The notes under the pieces are model-generated. The model was not told the DNA's origin, made no database searches, and saw only the letters and a list, made by a program, of their open reading frames with translations. This document shows positions 6,424 through 9,796 of a stretch of 9,796 nt of DNA, piece by piece. This DNA is from Devosia sp. (lineage in GTDB: Bacteria > Pseudomonadota > Alphaproteobacteria > Rhizobiales > Devosiaceae): contig JAQGJI010000155.1 of assembly GCA_028290685.1 (NCBI GenBank), positions 1-9,796 on the forward strand, in the 5' to 3' direction. The stretch's first letter is position 1. Each line of letters begins with the position of its first letter. A program made the position numbers and the translations under genes.

Positions 6424-7701
6424 ATGCGGGCATTGTTTTCTTACGGGGTCGCTTTTCTGATCCTCCTCCTTGCTGGAGCCTGGCTGGCTACAGGAACATT
6501 CGTGATGGGCGGGAATGGCCCAGGAAACGGCGGAAAGCCGATCATCGCCATCATTGAAGGGGAGGAGCACGGGCCCGTAGCGACCCAACTCGAAAAAGCC
6601 GGCGTGCTGGCGCAGCACGAGACGTCCCACAGCGCAGACCCGCACCTGACGATCGCGCAGCGACTGGAAAAGGAAAATGGCGGCGAGACGGCGCTGCAAT
6701 CGGTTCGCACCTCGACCTATGTGGCCCAGCCCATGGCTATCGAAGTGCCCTTGCGGGGACGCACGCAGGCCAAGGCATCGGTGGGCGCGGTGGCTGAAAC
6801 AGCCGGAATTGTCGATGTGGTTCACGTAACCAAGGGCCAGGAAGTTGCCGTTGGCGATCTCCTGTGCACCCTCGACCAAGGCACGCGCGCTGCCGCCGTT
6901 GCGCAGGCCGAAGCAGGAATTGCTCAGGCACAGGCTGGGCTGTTGCAGGTGCAGGCCAATCTAGACACCAATGCAGAATTGCGCAGCAAGGGCTTGGCCG
7001 CGCCGAACACCGCACGCGATCTCGAGGTGGCAGTAACCTCCGCACAGGCGCAGGTGACTACGGCTCAGGCTGCTCTGGACAATGCAAGGGCAGAGCTCGC
7101 GCGCACCGAAATCAAAGCCAAGGTGGCCGGAGTGGTGCAGGATCCCCTGGCTGTTGCCGGCTCCATGCTGGCAACCGGGCAGCCTTGCGCGACCATCGTG
7201 CAGCTCAACCCCATGGTCTTCATCGGTCAAGTGCCCGAGGCGCGGATCGACCTGGCGAAGCTGGGGCTGAACGCCGATGTGGAGACGGTCAACGGGCTGC
7301 AGGCCGACGGCAAGGTCACTTTCATTTCCGCCACTGCCGATGCCGCAACACGCTCGTTTCCGGTTGAGATCGAAGTGCCCAACGAGGACGGCGCCATCCG
7401 CGATGGTGTGACTGCGACGGCGATTGTCAACATGGGCTCGGCGCCAGCGCACCTGCTGCCACAGTCCGTGCTGACGCTGAACGAAGATGGTGTTCTGGGG
7501 GTGAGCACGGTTGTGCAGGGCGCAGTCAAATTCATGCCCATTACCATCGCCAGCGACACGCGCGACGGCGTGTGGGTCCTGGGCTTGCCGTTATCGGCCG
7601 AGGTGATCACCGTAGGCCAGGAATATGTGGTGGACGGTCAGACCGTTAACGCCACCAACGTGCCGATCGTCGGAACCGGGACGGAAGGGACACCAGCATG
7701 A
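6424..7701 (+). CDS. RND efflux membrane fusion protein (periplasmic adaptor, AcrA/HlyD family)
   Basis: Adaptor that links an RND pump in the inner membrane to an outer-membrane channel. Order of elements in 425 residues: an N-terminal hydrophobic segment (about 7-28) that anchors it or acts as an uncleaved signal; an unusual hydrophilic linker (about 30-92) with several His and acidic residues (EGEEHG, QHETSHSADPH); first lipoyl half (about 118-152, VVHVTKGQEVAVGDLLCTLD); an Ala/Gln-rich alpha-helical hairpin (about 153-226); second lipoyl half (about 228-262, IKAKVAGVVQD); beta-barrel (about 263-337); and membrane-proximal domain (about 343-415). There is no N-terminal lipobox Cys. The start at 6424 has AAAGGG (6408-6413), which overlaps the padR stop. 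Its TGA overlaps the pump start (ATGA), showing translational coupling. No outer-membrane factor gene is in the window. Confidence 0.92.
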   Translation: MRALFSYGVAFLILLLAGAWLATGTFVMGGNGPGNGGKPIIAIIEGEEHGPVATQLEKAGVLAQHETSHSADPHLTIAQRLEKENGGETALQSVRTSTYVAQPMAIEVPLRGRTQAKASVGAVAETAGIVDVVHVTKGQEVAVGDLLCTLDQGTRAAAVAQAEAGIAQAQAGLLQVQANLDTNAELRSKGLAAPNTARDLEVAVTSAQAQVTTAQAALDNARAELARTEIKAKVAGVVQDPLAVAGSMLATGQPCATIVQLNPMVFIGQVPEARIDLAKLGLNADVETVNGLQADGKVTFISATADAATRSFPVEIEVPNEDGAIRDGVTATAIVNMGSAPAHLLPQSVLTLNEDGVLGVSTVVQGAVKFMPITIASDTRDGVWVLGLPLSAEVITVGQEYVVDGQTVNATNVPIVGTGTEGTPA

Positions 7702-9796
7702 TCAACTTCCTCGAACGTATCCTGAGGATGCCCCGGGTAGTCCTCACCATCATGGTGATCCTGTTGGGTGCCGGCTTTTCGGCCTATGTCTCCCTACCCA
7801 AGGAGAGCTTTCCAGCCATCGACATACCCTATTTCTATATTTCGGCGAGCCAGACAGGCGTGTCTCCCCGCGACGCAGAAACGTTGCTGGCGAAGCCCAT
7901 CGAAGACCGGATCAAGGATATCGATGATCTGGAGAATTACTCGGCGACTGCAACAACGGGGCACGCCGGCATATTCCTCGAATTCAATGTCAATGCGGAC
8001 AAGGACCGGGCGCTGACCGATATCCGGGCCGCGATGGACGGGGTGACGAGTGAGCTGCCGGCCGATGCCAACGAGCCGACGATTTCCGAGATTTCCTTTA
8101 CCGACACCCCCACGATCTCCGTTGCCGTCTATGGCACGGTGCCGGAACGTGAACTGGTGCAGCGCGCCAAGGATCTGCAGGAAGAACTCGAAAGCATGGG
8201 GGACGTGCAAAGCGTTAGCCTGTCGGGCTCGCGCGACGAAGTGCTCGAGGTTCAGATCGATCTCAGCCGGCTCGAAGCTTATGATCTGACCGCCGGGCAG
8301 TTGCTGGACGCGCTGTCCAAGAACAACATGGTGGTTCCGGGCGGCACGCTCGATACCGGCCAGGGCTCGTTCAATGTGGAAGTGCCAGGGCTGATCAAGA
8401 GCGCCGCCGACGTTTATTCGCTGCCGCTCAAGACTTCCGGCGACAACGTGGTGACGTTTGGCGATGTGGCGACCATTACCCGCACCTTCGAGGACGCAAC
8501 ATCCTATGCCAATGTGAATGGCCAGCCCGCGATTACCTTGGGCGTGATCAAGAAGCTCGGCACCAATGTCATCACCATCTCCGACGACGTCCGGGCCAGA
8601 ACGGAAGCCTTCACGGCTAATTGGCCGCAGGGCATTCAGACCAGCTTCCTGATCGACCAGGCGGACACGACCAAGAATTTGTTCCGCTCGCTTGAGGCCG
8701 CGGTGATGACGGCCGTTGCACTGGTGCTGATCACCTGCGTGGCAACCTTGGGCGTTCGCCCGGCAATCATGATTGGCATGTCGATCCCGATCTCGTTCAT
8801 GATCGCCTTCCTGGTGGTCCAGATGATGGGCATGACCATCAACATGATGATCATGTTCGGGCTGGTGATCGCCGTGGGGGTGCTGGTGGACGACCCGATC
8901 GTGGTGGTGGAATATGCCGAGCGCAAGCTGATGGAGGGCGTGCCTAAAAAGGAAGCCTTTATCCTGGCAGCGCGCAAGATGTTCGTGCCCGTGGTCTCGG
9001 CTACGTTGACGACGCTGGGCGCGTTTATCCCGCTGCTGTTCTGGCCCGGCATCATCGGGAAGTTCATGAGCTATCTGCCGATCATCGTGATCGTGGTGAT
9101 GGTGGCGTCGCTGGTTTCGGCACTGGTGTTCATGCCTATCATCGGCGCGTTCATCGCCTCGACGCACGTCGACCCCAAGGCCAAGGAAGCGGCAGATATC
9201 GTGATGTATGCCGACAAGTTCGACACCAAAAAGGTGCGCGGCATCACCGGGGCCTATGTGCGCACCATGGAGCACTTGATCCGCCAACCCATTCTGACGC
9301 TGGCTGCGGGTTTCATGCTGATTGGCCTGATGTTCTACGCCTATATTGCCAATCCGACGGGCACCGAGGCCTTCCCCGCCTCCGAGCCGGAATTCGGGAC
9401 GGTGAACGTGATTACGCGGGGCAATTACTCACCCATTGAAATCCGCGATCTGCTGGCAGAGGTGGAAACGGAAATCCTGCAGGTGCAGGGTATCCAGGAT
9501 GTCATCATGAGCTTTGGCGGCTCGGGTGCCAATGGCGGGCTGAGTTCGGGTACGCCGCCCGACACCATCGGTTCGTTCAGTTTGCAGTTGTTGCCCTACA
9601 ATGATCGCGTCAAGGCAGCGGAAATCTTCCAGAACATCCGTGAGCGGGTTGCCGATATTTCGGGGCTGGAAGTGCAGATCGTTGCGCTGGAAAACGGACC
9701 GCCGGCGGGAAAGGCGATCAACCTTCGCGTGGAAGGCACGGTATACGAGGATATGGCGCCCGCCGTCGCCAGATTGCGTGATTATATCGAGAACGA
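7698..9796 (+). CDS. RND efflux transporter, inner-membrane pump subunit (3' truncated)
   Basis: Proton-driven pump of the AcrB/HAE-1-like resistance-nodulation-division family, cut by the right edge after 699 codons; the family is usually about 1,030-1,050 residues. Seen: first membrane helix (about 14-33, VLTIMVILLGAG), then SLPKESFPAIDIPYFYISAS typical of RND N termini; a large periplasmic loop to about residue 330; membrane helices 2-6 (about 336-485); a cytoplasmic stretch; helix 7 (about 532-551); and the start of the second periplasmic loop. The helix-4 proton-relay motif reads GVLVDDPIVVVEYAER with Asp398 and Asp399, equal to AcrB Asp407/Asp408; Pro follows the pair where AcrB has Ala. 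The start ATG at 7698 overlaps the previous stop, with AAGGGA seven bases upstream (7685-7690), supporting translational coupling. It is in an operon with the adaptor and PadR regulator. Its substrate is unknown; drugs, bile-type detergents or phenolics are typical for the family. Confidence 0.95.
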   Translation, partial: MINFLERILRMPRVVLTIMVILLGAGFSAYVSLPKESFPAIDIPYFYISASQTGVSPRDAETLLAKPIEDRIKDIDDLENYSATATTGHAGIFLEFNVNADKDRALTDIRAAMDGVTSELPADANEPTISEISFTDTPTISVAVYGTVPERELVQRAKDLQEELESMGDVQSVSLSGSRDEVLEVQIDLSRLEAYDLTAGQLLDALSKNNMVVPGGTLDTGQGSFNVEVPGLIKSAADVYSLPLKTSGDNVVTFGDVATITRTFEDATSYANVNGQPAITLGVIKKLGTNVITISDDVRARTEAFTANWPQGIQTSFLIDQADTTKNLFRSLEAAVMTAVALVLITCVATLGVRPAIMIGMSIPISFMIAFLVVQMMGMTINMMIMFGLVIAVGVLVDDPIVVVEYAERKLMEGVPKKEAFILAARKMFVPVVSATLTTLGAFIPLLFWPGIIGKFMSYLPIIVIVVMVASLVSALVFMPIIGAFIASTHVDPKAKEAADIVMYADKFDTKKVRGITGAYVRTMEHLIRQPILTLAAGFMLIGLMFYAYIANPTGTEAFPASEPEFGTVNVITRGNYSPIEIRDLLAEVETEILQVQGIQDVIMSFGGSGANGGLSSGTPPDTIGSFSLQLLPYNDRVKAAEIFQNIRERVADISGLEVQIVALENGPPAGKAINLRVEGTVYEDMAPAVARLRDYIEN

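Noticed and set aside
7794..9287. A 497-codon open frame on the minus strand inside the RND pump gene
   Set aside because: It is very rich in His, Asp, Arg and Gln with low-complexity stretches, as expected from the antisense of a GC-biased gene encoding membrane helices; the + strand frame carries clear RND motifs throughout.
1..9796. A defence system, phage, integron, CRISPR array or insertion sequence
   Set aside because: No transposase, integrase, nuclease, Cas, toxin-antitoxin or regular spaced repeat array was found on either strand; gene content is ordinary metabolism plus an efflux operon.

Overview
The window is about 60% G+C by eye and every supported gene lies on the + strand. The very large NAD-dependent glutamate dehydrogenase, the rhizobial-style CysQ and the PadR-controlled RND pump together suggest an alphaproteobacterium, probably of the order Hyphomicrobiales (Rhizobiales). 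That placement is an inference from gene families; genus and species cannot be read from the sequence.

Layout: positions 1-1380 hold the C-terminal end of a large NAD-glutamate dehydrogenase, cut by the left edge. A GC-rich hairpin follows, then a class I fructose-1,6-bisphosphatase (1497-2444). A 165-base gap (2445-2609) is rich in inverted repeats and ends in a promoter-like pair overlapping a LacI-type palindrome, leading into an AGE/YihS-type sugar epimerase-isomerase (2610-3881). A 152-base gap has a 12-base palindrome, a 9-base direct repeat and a hairpin that encloses the ribosome binding site of the next gene, an SDR oxidoreductase (4034-4819). A CysQ-type 3'(2'),5'-bisphosphate nucleotidase follows (4894-5730). 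The last block is a compact operon: a PadR-family regulator (5861-6409), a membrane fusion protein (6424-7701) and an RND inner-membrane pump (7698 to the right edge, truncated). A palindrome and a direct repeat precede padR.

How they work together: the first half is central carbon and nitrogen metabolism (glutamate to 2-oxoglutarate, gluconeogenesis) plus a sugar isomerase and a dehydrogenase of unknown substrate. The second half is a three-gene efflux operon with its own regulator. No phage, IS element, CRISPR array, tRNA or rRNA was seen. I found no convincing new multi-gene system. The most unusual material is regulatory: four intergenic stretches carry clear symmetric sequence elements, and the AGE-SDR-CysQ neighbourhood has an unassigned substrate.
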